DNA of 64,000 bases from contig NZ_SMLM01000001.1 of NCBI RefSeq assembly GCF_004682015.1, forward strand, positions 558,001 through 622,000, written 5' to 3'. Positions within the stretch are counted from its first letter, which is position 1. Each line of letters starts with the position of its first letter. Position numbers and translations under genes: made by a program. The notes under the pieces were generated by a model. The model had not been told where the DNA came from. It made no database searches and was given only the letters and a program-made list of their open reading frames with translations. The stretch comes from Ramlibacter henchirensis (GTDB lineage: Bacteria > Pseudomonadota > Gammaproteobacteria > Burkholderiales > Burkholderiaceae_C). This document shows positions 24,750-33,075 of this stretch, in pieces.

Positions 24750-26087
24750 ATGAACGTTGCATGTGCAATCCGCTGCGGAACCCTCGCGGCAGCGCTTCTT
24801 GGAGGAGCCGCCCAGGGGCAGACGCTCCTGTCCGAGACAACGTGGGGCGGCCAGGGCGCCGACGTTGCCCACGGAGTCGCAGTCGCCACGGACGGCAGTT
24901 CGTACATGGTGGGCCTCTCCGACAGCTTCACGACCGATCAGTTCGGCCAGCCGCGCCCGGCCATCTCGTTGGTGAAGTTCTCGTCCAACGGGTCCGTCGT
25001 CTGGCAGAAAGTCTGGACCGGCGAGACGCAGCGCGGCGGCGGACGTGCGCCAACCGTGGCGCTGACGTCCGACCAGAGTTCGGTCTATGTGACCGGTCTT
25101 TCGAATGCGAACGGCGGCGATGCGGTGCTGCTGAAGTTCGATTCCGACGGCAACCTCCTGTGGCAGAGAACCTGGGGCGGCAGCATCATCCGCGAGGAGA
25201 GCGAGGCCGTGGCCACGGATGCGCAAGGGGCCGCCTACATTTCGGGCACCCAACGAGACAACCAGGCGCAGACGGCGGGCCTGTTCGTCGTGAAGTTCAA
25301 TGCGGACGGGACAGTGGCCTGGCAAAAGATCTGGAACAACGCATCCGGTTCAGCAGTCGCGGTCGGACCAGACGGCCATGTCTACGCAGCAGGAAGCAAG
25401 ATGCGTACGGATGGATCGTTTGAGTTCGATGTCCTGGCAATGAAGATCACGAACGGCGGCGGACTCGTCTGGGACGTGACGTATGCCGTCGAAGGGACCA
25501 CGGACGCGCGCGGCGGAATGACGGTCGGCGCCGACGGAGGCCCCATATTTGCCGGCGCGATCCAGGCTGGAAGACGGGTCGTGGGCATCTCCGCCTTGCT
25601 CGTCAAGCTCACTACCGACGGCGCGCTGCTGTTCGATCGCCAATGGGGAGGCCGCGACGGCACGTCCGGCCACGCAGTGGCACTAGCGCCGGATGGGTCC
25701 ATCCATGTCGCCGGAGCGGCGAGTCTTGAAAGTGGCGCCGATGAGGCGTTCGTCTTCCACGTGGACGCCGAGGGCAGAGGCCTGGATGCGGTGACCTGGG
25801 GCGGCGCCGGGTTCGACAGCGGCCACGGCGTGGGCGTGGCCGGCGACGGCACGGTCGTACTCGCCGCGACCACGAACCCGCCGGGGCCGCCGTTCGCACT
25901 GCTCGACGCTTCGAGGAGAGTCTCCGCCGTGCGCGGCTCTGTTGCGGTGGCCGGCGGCAGCCTCGCTGATGCACAAGGCCTTGCGGCCGACGCAGCCGCG
26001 TCCGTGATCAATTCGACTGGTGGCACCAGCTACGCCGGGAATTCCGAGACGGCGCTCGTGAGGTACTCCAGGCCTGCGAGGAGGTAG
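24750..26087 (+). CDS. Secreted beta-propeller (SBBP-like repeat) protein
   Basis: A 445-residue exported protein: signal peptide to about residue 23 (cut after AQGQ), then repeated blades of about 45-55 residues. The blades follow a pattern like WGGQGADVAHGVAVATDGS and DGTVAWQKIWNN, recurring with DGHVYAAGS, WGGRDGTSGHAVALAPDGS and WGGAGFDSGHGVGVAGDG. This resembles SBBP/WD-like lactonase-fold propellers found on cell surfaces. AGGAG precedes the ATG. There is no anchoring segment, so it is probably free or surface-associated. Binding target unknown. Confidence 0.75.
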   Translation: MNVACAIRCGTLAAALLGGAAQGQTLLSETTWGGQGADVAHGVAVATDGSSYMVGLSDSFTTDQFGQPRPAISLVKFSSNGSVVWQKVWTGETQRGGGRAPTVALTSDQSSVYVTGLSNANGGDAVLLKFDSDGNLLWQRTWGGSIIREESEAVATDAQGAAYISGTQRDNQAQTAGLFVVKFNADGTVAWQKIWNNASGSAVAVGPDGHVYAAGSKMRTDGSFEFDVLAMKITNGGGLVWDVTYAVEGTTDARGGMTVGADGGPIFAGAIQAGRRVVGISALLVKLTTDGALLFDRQWGGRDGTSGHAVALAPDGSIHVAGAASLESGADEAFVFHVDAEGRGLDAVTWGGAGFDSGHGVGVAGDGTVVLAATTNPPGPPFALLDASRRVSAVRGSVAVAGGSLADAQGLAADAAASVINSTGGTSYAGNSETALVRYSRPARR

Positions 26088-26161
26088 GGCAGCGGGCTAC
26101 CGATCCGCCGAAGAAGGCGCGCTCGATGGCGTACGACTCGTGCACGCCATCAGCGCGCCTG

Positions 26162-26521
26162 TCACGCAGCCCCGGCCTCCCGGAACGAGGACAGGAACTG
26201 CCCTGGCGTCACCCCGCAGATCGTCTTGAAGTGGCGCGAAAGGTGGCTCTGGTCGTAGAAGCCCGCCTCGCTTGCCGCGGATGCGGGCGACAGGCCACGG
26301 CGCATCAATTCCTGCGCACGCTGAACGCGCAGCCGGCAGATGTACCGATGCGGGGAGAGGCCGACCTGCTGGCGGAACACTGTCGCGAAGCGCCAGATGC
26401 TCAGGCCGGCGAGCTGGGCCAGCTCCGATAGCCTGAGGGGCTGGCCAAGGTTCTGGTCGATATGTTGCAGCACACGCTGCACGGCGGCGGAACGCGCGAC
26501 CCACGGGGTGGTCTGGGACAT
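26162..26521 (-). CDS. Short AraC-family transcriptional regulator
   Basis: A 119-residue protein that is little more than the AraC DNA-binding domain: two helix-turn-helices, LRLSELAQLAGLSIWRFATV and ASEAGFYDQSHLSRHFK, ending VTPGQFL. There is no N-terminal effector domain, so it resembles the MarA/SoxS size class and may be controlled by its level rather than by a ligand. It is separated by 111 bases from the Lrp gene on the same strand; its target is unknown. Confidence 0.87.
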   Translation of the reverse strand: MSQTTPWVARSAAVQRVLQHIDQNLGQPLRLSELAQLAGLSIWRFATVFRQQVGLSPHRYICRLRVQRAQELMRRGLSPASAASEAGFYDQSHLSRHFKTICGVTPGQFLSSFREAGAA

Positions 26522-26632
26522 GCGGTGAGCTTAGGGCTCGCGCCGCCGGAGATGGGCCCGCAGTACGGGGCCGCGCCAGCAGCAAATGTGGAATCGCGCC
26601 GCCGTGCAGCAAAAGCTGCCGTGGTCCCGTGG

Positions 26633-27136
26633 CTAGTGGGGGTCCTGCATCAGCCGTTCGATCGGGTAGAAGTTCTTCACGAACGGTGTCTTGATCACGA
26701 TGTAGCTGAAGTACTTCTCGATGCCGATGTTGCGCTCGAGGAGCCCCTCGATGATCTCCTGGTAGTGGTTCACGCCGCGGGTCACGAACTTGAGCAGGTA
26801 GTCGTAGCCGCCTGAGACCAGATGGCACTCGACGATTTCGTCCACGGGCCGGATGCTGGTTTCGAACAGCACGAAATCCTCGCGCTTGTGATCCTGCAGC
26901 GTGACTTCGGTGAAGACCAGCAGCGTGGCACCCAGCTTCTCCAGCCGGATCTGCGCGCCGTACCCGGCGATGTAGCCGGCTTGCTCCAGGCGCTTGATGC
27001 GCACGAGGCAAGGGCTGGGCGACAGGCCCACCGCGTCGGCGATCTCGACGTTCGTCGCGCGGCCGTTCTTCTGCATGTGGCAGAGGATGCGCAGGTCGAG
27101 CCGATCGAGTTTCGGTGTGCCGGGGCTGGTGTTCAT
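26633..27136 (-). CDS. Lrp/AsnC-family transcriptional regulator
   Basis: A 167-residue regulator with an N-terminal winged helix (LDRLDLRILCHMQKNGRATN, then LSPSPCLVRIKRLEQAGYI) and a C-terminal RAM ligand-binding domain (VECHLVSGGYDYLLKFVTRG). Lrp-type proteins sense amino acids and form multimers on DNA. It lies at the edge of a region rich in amino-acid catabolic enzymes and is the best candidate for their common regulator. A strong promoter stands at 27146-27174. The link to the target genes is inference. Confidence 0.9.
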   Translation of the reverse strand: MNTSPGTPKLDRLDLRILCHMQKNGRATNVEIADAVGLSPSPCLVRIKRLEQAGYIAGYGAQIRLEKLGATLLVFTEVTLQDHKREDFVLFETSIRPVDEIVECHLVSGGYDYLLKFVTRGVNHYQEIIEGLLERNIGIEKYFSYIVIKTPFVKNFYPIERLMQDPH

Positions 27137-27145
27137 CGGTAACCC

Positions 27146-27174
27146 GTTCTATGTAACTTGCGCGCCCAAGTCAA
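27146..27174 (-). promoter_or_regulatory. Sigma70 promoter of the Lrp-family gene
   Basis: Read on the minus strand: TTGACT (27174-27169), a 17-base spacer, then TAGAAC (27151-27146), ten bases before the start codon. The spacer contains CAAGTTAC, which resembles the CAAGTTCG box upstream of the M20 gene and the GNAT/GhrA pair; self-regulation is possible. The short leader leaves almost no untranslated RNA. Confidence 0.55.
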
Positions 27175-27198
27175 GCATTGAACGTTGACTCGACGTTT

Positions 27199-28125
27199 TC
27201 AGTAGCCGCGCGACCGGTCCACGAGGCCTTCCAGCGGCAAGCCGGCCTCGTGGCGGCGCAGGTTGTCCAGCAGAGCATCGGCCGCGCTCTCGGCTTGCGT
27301 GGCGCTCGCGACGTGCGGCGTGAGCCAGATGCGAGGATGGTCCCAGAAGGCGTGCCCGCGGGGCAGCGGCTCGGGCTCGCACACGTCGAGGATCGCCGCG
27401 GAAAGCCGCCCGCCATCGAGCGCCGCCAGCAGGTCGGCTTCCACGAGGTGGCCGCCGCGCCCCGCGTTGATGAGCGCCGCCCCTTCCGGCAGCGCGTCGA
27501 ACACGCGGCGCTCGAGGATGCCCCGGGTCTCGGCTGTCAGCGGCAGCAGGCAGACCAGGATGTCGGTTCGCGCGAGGAACTCCTTCAGCTCGGCTTTGCC
27601 CGCGTAGCAGCGCACGCCGGGTTCGTTGCGCCGCGACCGGTTCCAGCCGGCGCAATCGAAGCCCAGCTGGCGCAGTTGCGCCAATGCGGCGCGCCCCAGC
27701 GTCCCCATGCCCATCACGCCGACGCGCCGCGTCGACGCCGGCCGCACCGGGTGCTCCTTCCACTCGCTGCCGCGTTGCTGTCGAAGATAGAGCGGCGCTT
27801 CGCGATGCAAGGAGAGCGCAGCCCAGGCGACGTATTCGGTCATGCACGTGACGAGCCCCGGCTCGACCATGCGCACCACGCGCAGCTGTCCCGGCAGCCC
27901 GGACAGGTCGAACTGATCGACCCCGGCACCCACCGAGAACAGGATCTCCAGGTTCGGGAGCGCCTCCGCGATGCGCTCCGGCGGCTGCCATGCGGCGAGG
28001 AAACGCACCTGGCTCGCGTCGCCGATGTCCGGCCACGTCCGGAACGCCAGCTGCGGCATCTTCTGCGCGAACTGCGCCGCCCAGATGGCGCCCCGGCGGG
28101 GCTCACCCTTGTAGACGAACGCCAT
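27199..28125 (-). CDS. Glyoxylate/hydroxypyruvate reductase A-type dehydrogenase
   Basis: A 308-residue D-2-hydroxyacid dehydrogenase of the GhrA type, reducing glyoxylate, hydroxypyruvate or similar 2-oxoacids with NAD(P)H. The nucleotide fold is GVMGMGTLGRAAL. The catalytic Arg lies in NAGRGGHLVEADLL, Glu in DVCEPEPLPRGH and His in WLTPHVAS. It starts two bases after the GNAT stop, so the two share a message. A related but broken copy lies at 37991-38917. The enzyme probably clears 2-oxoacids made by the oxidases and aminotransferase of this region. Confidence 0.88.
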   Translation of the reverse strand: MAFVYKGEPRRGAIWAAQFAQKMPQLAFRTWPDIGDASQVRFLAAWQPPERIAEALPNLEILFSVGAGVDQFDLSGLPGQLRVVRMVEPGLVTCMTEYVAWAALSLHREAPLYLRQQRGSEWKEHPVRPASTRRVGVMGMGTLGRAALAQLRQLGFDCAGWNRSRRNEPGVRCYAGKAELKEFLARTDILVCLLPLTAETRGILERRVFDALPEGAALINAGRGGHLVEADLLAALDGGRLSAAILDVCEPEPLPRGHAFWDHPRIWLTPHVASATQAESAADALLDNLRRHEAGLPLEGLVDRSRGY

Positions 28126-28127
28126 GC

Positions 28128-29027
28128 TCAGCCCAATGCCTGCGTTACCAGGGCCCAGCCGCCGTGCGCGGGCCCGCGTTCCAGCGGGCCGCCGCGCACC
28201 ATCGTCGTGGCGCTGCCCACGCGCGGCAGCCCTTGCTCTTCCAGCCACTCCGGCAGGCCGCTGGCCGCATCGACATCGATGCGCAGGAACTTGCCTGCAT
28301 GGCGGCTGCACCAGTGGGCGATGAGTGCCCTGGCGCCCAGGAGGTCGGGTGCGACGACGGGCCCGATCGCATGGCCACGGCCGAAGCGCCGCACGGTGGC
28401 GAAGCCGACAGCCTCGCTGTCGCGAGCGAGCACGACGGTCTCGCCATCGGCCAGGAGCTGTCGCAACATCGGCTCGCGCGGCATGCCGGCCGAGCGGGTG
28501 TCCAGCGAGATGAGGAAGTCCGCGTCGTTGCGGTTGAGCGGACGCAGCCGCTCGCCTTCGGGCAGCGCCACCACCTGCGCCGGCGGGGCCTGCCCCTGGT
28601 GCTGGCGGATCTCGCCCGTGATCGCGAAGCCCATCCGCTCGTACACGCCGCGGCCTTCGGCCGTCGCGTGCAGCAGCACGGTGCGATCCTGCAGGCCGGC
28701 CATCAGCGCGTGCATCAGGTGCTGCCCGAGGCGCCGGCCCTGCATGCGTGGCGCCACCATCACGTGGCCCACCGTCGCATGATCCGGCCCCCACAGCCAG
28801 CGCAGCGCGGTGCCGACCAGCTCGCCGTCGCGGATCGCGGCCACCCCTTCGCCGAGCGCGAAGGCGAAGCGCCAGTCCTCGACACGGAACGGCCATTGGA
28901 ATCCGTGCGAGAGGGCCTGCGCGCCCTCGATGTCGTCGGCGGTCAGGCGGCGCAGCGTCACGCCGTCGGGCAGCGCGCGCCCCACCGCGGCGGACGCGGC
29001 CGGTGGAACGAGGACCGGGTCGGTCAT
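28128..29027 (-). CDS. GNAT-family N-acetyltransferase, two-domain
   Basis: A 299-residue protein. Residues of about 25-150 form a GNAT domain (VTLRRLTADDIEG; acetyl-CoA loop APRMQGRRLGQHLM; GVYERMGFA). A second acyltransferase-like domain follows with DADFLISLDTRSAGM and RKFGRGHAIGP-like segments, as in YitH-type proteins. It transfers an acetyl group to an unknown amine. It is the first gene of a two-gene leftward message with the GhrA-type reductase and diverges from the HAD gene at 29249. Acetylation might detoxify amino compounds handled here; that is inference. Confidence 0.8.
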   Translation of the reverse strand: MTDPVLVPPAASAAVGRALPDGVTLRRLTADDIEGAQALSHGFQWPFRVEDWRFAFALGEGVAAIRDGELVGTALRWLWGPDHATVGHVMVAPRMQGRRLGQHLMHALMAGLQDRTVLLHATAEGRGVYERMGFAITGEIRQHQGQAPPAQVVALPEGERLRPLNRNDADFLISLDTRSAGMPREPMLRQLLADGETVVLARDSEAVGFATVRRFGRGHAIGPVVAPDLLGARALIAHWCSRHAGKFLRIDVDAASGLPEWLEEQGLPRVGSATTMVRGGPLERGPAHGGWALVTQALG

Positions 29028-29086
29028 GGGCTCTCCTCAATGGCGTGGCGGTTGCCCGCGATCATGCGTGCCCGCAAGGCAGGCGG

Positions 29087-29105
29087 CTTGTACGAACTTG
29101 CCGCG
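29087..29105 (-). promoter_or_regulatory. Copy C of the leftward control box
   Basis: On the plus strand CTTGTACGAACTTGCCGCG, 60 bases upstream of the GNAT start. It shares ACGAACTTG with the box upstream of the M20 gene (44756-44775) and, less well, with that before the second GhrA copy (39041-39060). Confidence 0.4.
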
Positions 29106-29185
29106 GAAGGCGCGCGGGGGAAGTACGGCACAAAGCGCCTTCGCCGCCGCGCACATCCGGCGAATGCTGCGCCCGCCGGGGGCAG

Positions 29186-29220
29186 AACCGCACCATCTGC
29201 GGCGGCGCCTGCCTAGCATT
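29186..29220 (+). promoter_or_regulatory. Control element upstream of the first HAD gene
   Basis: The 35 bases from 29186 to 29220 match 39129-39163 before the second HAD gene with three differences. They contain CCGCA (29189-29193 or adjacent) facing TGCGG across five bases, and end in TAGCATT, a possible -10 element. The neighbouring bases have diverged, so this block appears selectively kept. Confidence 0.55.
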
Positions 29221-29248
29221 GCCTCCATCTCCCACACCCGAGGCGACC

Positions 29249-29917
29249 ATGACCTTCCGTCCCAAGTACATCACGTTCGACTGCTACGGCACGCTCACCA
29301 ATTTCCGCATCAACGACCTGCCGCAGGCGCTCTACGGCGACCGGCTTTCGGGCGAGCGCCTCCAGCGGTTCGTCAAGGACTTCACCGCCTACCGCCTGGA
29401 CGAGGCCATGGGTGACTGGAAGCCCTACGACCAGGTGCTCAAGTCCGCGCTGCGCCGCACCTGCAAGCGCCACGGCATCGCCTTCCGCGACGAAGACGGG
29501 CAGAAGTGCTACGAGGCCGTGCCGACCTGGGGCCCGCATCCCGACGTGCCGGAGGCGCTGACGCGCGTGGGCGCCAGGATCCCGCTGGTGATCCTCTCCA
29601 ACGCGATGAACGAGCAGATCATGTCGAACGTGCGCAAGCTCGAACCGCCCTTCCACAAGGTGTTCACGGCGCAGCAAGCCGGCGCGTACAAGCCGCGCCT
29701 GCAGGCTTTCGAATACATGCTGGACCAGCTCGGCTGCGCGCCCGGGGACATCCTGCACGTGTCCTCCAGCCCGCGTTACGACTTGATGTCGGCGCACGAC
29801 CTGGGCATCGAGAACAAGGTCTTCGTGAACCGCGGCCATGAGCCGAAGCCCAACGCCGCTTACACGCACGCGGAAATCCGCGACATCACCGGCCTGCCGG
29901 CGCTGGTCGGCCTCTGA
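29249..29917 (+). CDS. HAD-family hydrolase (haloacid dehalogenase type II), copy 1
   Basis: A 222-residue HAD enzyme. The nucleophile is Asp11 in ITFDCYGTL; LSNAMNEQI (the Ser-Asn pair) and AGAYKPRLQAF (Lys) follow. L-2-haloacid dehalogenases use this set, but the later SSNxxD segment reads SSSPRYD here, lacking the Asn that copy 2 keeps (SANPRYD). The real substrate may be a phosphate ester or another 2-substituted acid. It diverges from the GNAT/GhrA pair and precedes an aldehyde dehydrogenase by 13 bases. The N-terminus conserved between both copies fixes the start. Confidence 0.85.
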   Translation: MTFRPKYITFDCYGTLTNFRINDLPQALYGDRLSGERLQRFVKDFTAYRLDEAMGDWKPYDQVLKSALRRTCKRHGIAFRDEDGQKCYEAVPTWGPHPDVPEALTRVGARIPLVILSNAMNEQIMSNVRKLEPPFHKVFTAQQAGAYKPRLQAFEYMLDQLGCAPGDILHVSSSPRYDLMSAHDLGIENKVFVNRGHEPKPNAAYTHAEIRDITGLPALVGL

Positions 29918-29930
29918 GCGGCGGCTTGCG

Positions 29931-31361
29931 ATGAGGTCCGACACGGGGTTCTACATCGACGGCGCCTGGCGCGACGCGGCCGGCCATGACACGGCGCAGG
30001 TCATCAACCCCGCGACCGAGCAGGCCATCGCCGACGTCGCACTCGGCCGTGAAGAGGATGTGGAGGCCGCCGTCGCCGCCGCTCGGCGTGCTTTCGCCGG
30101 CTGGTCGCGCACTCAGCCCGCCGAACGCGCCGAGTTGCTGGGCCGGGTCCACCGGCTGGTGCTCGAGCGCCTGGAGCTGTTCGCGCAGGCGATCACGAAG
30201 GAGATGGGCGCCGCGATCGCGTACGCGCGAAGCGCCCACGTGCCGGTGGCTGCCGAGCACATCCGCGTCGCCCGCGACAACCTGGCCGCCTATCCGTTCA
30301 CCACGAGGCGCGGCAGCACGGTCATCGTGCGCGAGCCGATCGGCGTCTGCGCGCTCATCACGCCCTGGAACTGGCCCCTCTACCAGATCACGGCGAAGGT
30401 GGCGCCGGCGCTTGCGGCCGGCTGCACGGTGGTGCTCAAGCCGAGCGAACTGTCTCCCCTCTCGGCCCGGCTGTTCGCGCAGGTGATGCACGATGCGGGC
30501 TGCCCGCCCGGCGTGTTCAACCTCGTCAACGGCAGCGGTCCCGTTGTCGGTGCCGCACTCGCGTCGTCCGCCGAGGTCGACATGATCTCCATCACAGGGT
30601 CGACGCGCGCCGGTGTGCTCGTCGCGCAGGCCGCGGCGGTCACGGTCAAGCGGGTCGCACAGGAACTGGGCGGCAAGTCGCCCAACATCCTGCTGCCGGA
30701 TGCCGCCTTCGACCGCGTCGTGCCGCTGGGCGTGGCCGCGGCCTTTCGCAACGTCGGGCAATCCTGCAGCGCGCCGACGCGCATGCTGGTGCCGCGCGCG
30801 CGGCTGCGCGACGTCGAGCGGCTGGCCGCAGCGGCTGCTGCCCAACTCGTGGTCGGCGATCCGCTCGACGAACGCACGACGCACGGGCCGATCGCCAACC
30901 GGCCGCAGTTCGAGCGCGTGCAATCCATGATCCGTGTCGGGCTGGGCGAAGACGCGCGGCTCGTCTGCGGCGGGCCGGGTCGGCCCCAGGGCCTGCACAC
31001 CGGTTTCTATGCGCGGCCCACCATCTTCTCCAACGTGAAAACCGGCATGGCGATCGCGCAGGAGGAAATCTTCGGCCCGGTGCTCGCGATCCTTCCCTAT
31101 GACACCATCGACGAAGCGGTCGCGATCGCCAACGACACCGTGTATGGGCTCGGCGCGCACGTGCAAGGAACGGACATGGACACGGTGCGCGCCGTCGCGC
31201 GGCAGATCCGTTCCGGCCAGGTGCACCTGAACCATCCCGCCTGGGACCCGAACGCGCCATTCGGCGGCTACAAGCAGTCGGGCAACGGCCGCGAGTACGG
31301 CATCGAAGGCATGGAGGAGTACCTCGAGACCAAGGCGATCCTGGGGTACGCGAATTCCTGA
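29931..31361 (+). CDS. NAD(P)-dependent aldehyde dehydrogenase
   Basis: A 476-residue aldehyde dehydrogenase. The catalytic Glu245 lies in AQELGGKSPN and Cys279 in NVGQSCSAP; PWNWPLYQ marks the cofactor pocket and NDTVYGLGAHV the C-terminal region. It converts an aldehyde to its acid; the family member resembles broad-range (AldA/BetB-like) enzymes. Start at 29931 (MRSDTGFYIDG) matches the family N-terminus. It follows the HAD gene in the same direction. Likely substrates are aldehydes released by the neighbouring amine/amino acid oxidases, which is inference. Confidence 0.9.
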   Translation: MRSDTGFYIDGAWRDAAGHDTAQVINPATEQAIADVALGREEDVEAAVAAARRAFAGWSRTQPAERAELLGRVHRLVLERLELFAQAITKEMGAAIAYARSAHVPVAAEHIRVARDNLAAYPFTTRRGSTVIVREPIGVCALITPWNWPLYQITAKVAPALAAGCTVVLKPSELSPLSARLFAQVMHDAGCPPGVFNLVNGSGPVVGAALASSAEVDMISITGSTRAGVLVAQAAAVTVKRVAQELGGKSPNILLPDAAFDRVVPLGVAAAFRNVGQSCSAPTRMLVPRARLRDVERLAAAAAAQLVVGDPLDERTTHGPIANRPQFERVQSMIRVGLGEDARLVCGGPGRPQGLHTGFYARPTIFSNVKTGMAIAQEEIFGPVLAILPYDTIDEAVAIANDTVYGLGAHVQGTDMDTVRAVARQIRSGQVHLNHPAWDPNAPFGGYKQSGNGREYGIEGMEEYLETKAILGYANS

Positions 31362-31370
31362 CGGCCTTCC

Positions 31371-31406
31371 TCCCTCTCCCTCGGGGAGAGGGTTGGGGTG
31401 AGGGCA
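31371..31406. repeat. Intergenic hairpin repeat (CCCTCTCCC type)
   Basis: CCCTCTCCC (31373-31381) pairs with GGGAGAGGG (31385-31393) over a 3-base loop, followed by TTGGGGTGAGGG. I recognise this as a hairpin often dispersed between genes in GC-rich proteobacteria. It sits between two converging genes (stops at 31361 and 31416) and could also serve as a bidirectional terminator. Only one copy is in this window. Confidence 0.55.
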
Positions 31407-31415
31407 TGCGGTCGC

Positions 31416-32528
31416 TCAGGCCACCAGCTGCGCGATCGCCTTGCCGACTTCCACTGTCGAAGCCGTGCCGCCCAGGTCACGCGTGCGCGGGCCGTCGCGC
31501 AGCACATGTTCGATCGCACCGAGGATGGCGTCGTGCGCGTCGCGATGGCCGAGGAATTCCAGCATCAGCGCACCCGACCAGATCATCGCGATCGGGTTGG
31601 CGATGCCCTGTCCGTAGATGTCCGGGGCCGAGCCGTGCACGGGCTCGAACAGCGACGGGAACCGGCGACCGGGATTGAGGTTGGCGGAAGGCGCGATCCC
31701 GATGGTGCCGGTGCAGGCCGGGCCCAGGTCGGACAGGATGTCGCCGAACAGGTTGCTCGCGACGACGACGTCGAAGCGCTGCGGCTGCAGCACGAAGCGG
31801 GCCGTCAGGATGTCGATGTGCTGCTTGTCGACGCGCACGTCCGGGAAGTCGGCGCCGACGGCATCGGCGCGCTCGTTCCACCACGGCATGCTGATGGCGA
31901 TGCCGTTGCTCTTGGTCGCGACCGTCAGGTGCTTGCGTTCACGGGAGCGGGCCAGCCCGTAGGCGTAGCGCAGCACGCGGTCGGCGCCGTGGCGCGTGAA
32001 CACGGATTCCTGGATCACCACCTCGCGGTCGGTGCCCTCGAAGAGGCGTCCGCCGAGGTTGGTGTACTCGCCCTCGGTGTTCTCGCGCACCACGAAGAAG
32101 TCGATGTCGCCCGGCTTGCGGCCGGCGAGCGGGCAGGGCACGCCTTCGAACAGGCGCACCGGCCGCAGGTTCACGTACTGGTCGAACTCGCGGCGGAACT
32201 TCAGCAGCGAGCCCCACAGCGAGACGTGGTCCGGCACCACCTGCGGCCATCCGGCGGCGCCGAAGTAGATCGCGTCGCAGCCGGCGAGCTGCGCCTTCCA
32301 GTCGGCCGGCATCATGCTGCCGTGCGCCTGGTACCAGTCGCAGCTGGCCCATTCGATGTGGCGCCACTCGAGCTGGATGCCCAAGCGCGCCGCCGCGGCT
32401 TCGAGCACCCGCAGGCCCTCGGGCATCACCTCCTTGCCGATGCCGTCGCCGGGGATCACGGCGATGGTGTGGCTGCGAAGCGGGGCGGGGTGGTTGCGAG
32501 TCGTGGAGGTGCGGGTCGTGGAGGTCAT
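31416..32528 (-). CDS. Tartrate/D-malate-type dehydrogenase (isopropylmalate dehydrogenase fold)
   Basis: A 370-residue decarboxylating dehydrogenase. IAVIPGDGIGKEVMPEG opens the fold after a basic leader; FVVRENTEGEYTNLGG (substrate loop), ASNLFGDILSDLGP (metal Asp) and FEPVHGSAPDIYGQGIANP (NAD loop) follow. The EWASCDWYQAHGSMMP segment is that of the TtuC/DmlA branch rather than LeuB. It oxidises tartrate, D-malate or a similar 2-hydroxyacid, yielding a 2-oxoacid for the region's reductases or central metabolism. It diverges from the cupin gene and converges with the aldehyde dehydrogenase. Confidence 0.88.
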   Translation of the reverse strand: MTSTTRTSTTRNHPAPLRSHTIAVIPGDGIGKEVMPEGLRVLEAAAARLGIQLEWRHIEWASCDWYQAHGSMMPADWKAQLAGCDAIYFGAAGWPQVVPDHVSLWGSLLKFRREFDQYVNLRPVRLFEGVPCPLAGRKPGDIDFFVVRENTEGEYTNLGGRLFEGTDREVVIQESVFTRHGADRVLRYAYGLARSRERKHLTVATKSNGIAISMPWWNERADAVGADFPDVRVDKQHIDILTARFVLQPQRFDVVVASNLFGDILSDLGPACTGTIGIAPSANLNPGRRFPSLFEPVHGSAPDIYGQGIANPIAMIWSGALMLEFLGHRDAHDAILGAIEHVLRDGPRTRDLGGTASTVEVGKAIAQLVA

Positions 32529-32708
32529 GGCGACAGCTTAGAAAGTTGCCGCGTGAACGTGGCCGCGTCGAGCCCGTGCAATTGCGCATTCGATGTCGAA
32601 GATGGGCGCGGCGCAGCATCTCCTGCCGAACGACAAATGCGTCCAATCGAGAGGGGGCGGGCGAAGCTAACTTCGGGCTGCGTTTCAACCACCAAAGGAC
32701 ATGAACTC

Positions 32709-33068
32709 GTGAGCAACCTGACCTTCTTCAAGTTCGACGACCTGGGCCCCGGCCGCGAAAGCGCGCCTCTGCCGGAGCGCCTGCTCGCCGGCGACCCGCG
32801 CTTCACCAATTGGGACGTGGAGCAGTCGCCCGACGGCAAGGTGCGCACCGGCGTGTGGCAGACCACGCCGGGCACCATCCGCTCGATCAAGGGCGGCGTC
32901 TGGGAGTTCTGCTACATCCTGTCGGGCGTTTCCGAGCTCATCGAGGACGGCAAGCAGCCCATCCGCGTCAAGGCGGGCGATGCGTTCGTGATGAACCCCG
33001 ACTACATCGGCAAATGGCGCTGCATCGAGACCACGCGCAAGATCTGGATCATGTACGGCGCCCAGTGA
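32709..33068 (+). CDS. Small cupin-domain protein
   Basis: A 119-residue single cupin of the Cupin_3 (DUF861) type, with segments such as VWEFCYILSGVSELIEDGKQ and RVKAGDAFVMNPDYIGKW. The start is GTG at 32709; an ATG at 32701 leads to a stop after three codons (ATG AAC TCG TGA), and AAAGGA lies before both. It precedes the FAD oxidase by 7 bases, so the two are one message. Cupins of this type occur beside amino acid or polyamine oxidases; enzymatic or sensory roles cannot be told apart here. Confidence 0.8.
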   Translation: MSNLTFFKFDDLGPGRESAPLPERLLAGDPRFTNWDVEQSPDGKVRTGVWQTTPGTIRSIKGGVWEFCYILSGVSELIEDGKQPIRVKAGDAFVMNPDYIGKWRCIETTRKIWIMYGAQ

Positions 33069-33075
33069 GCGCACG

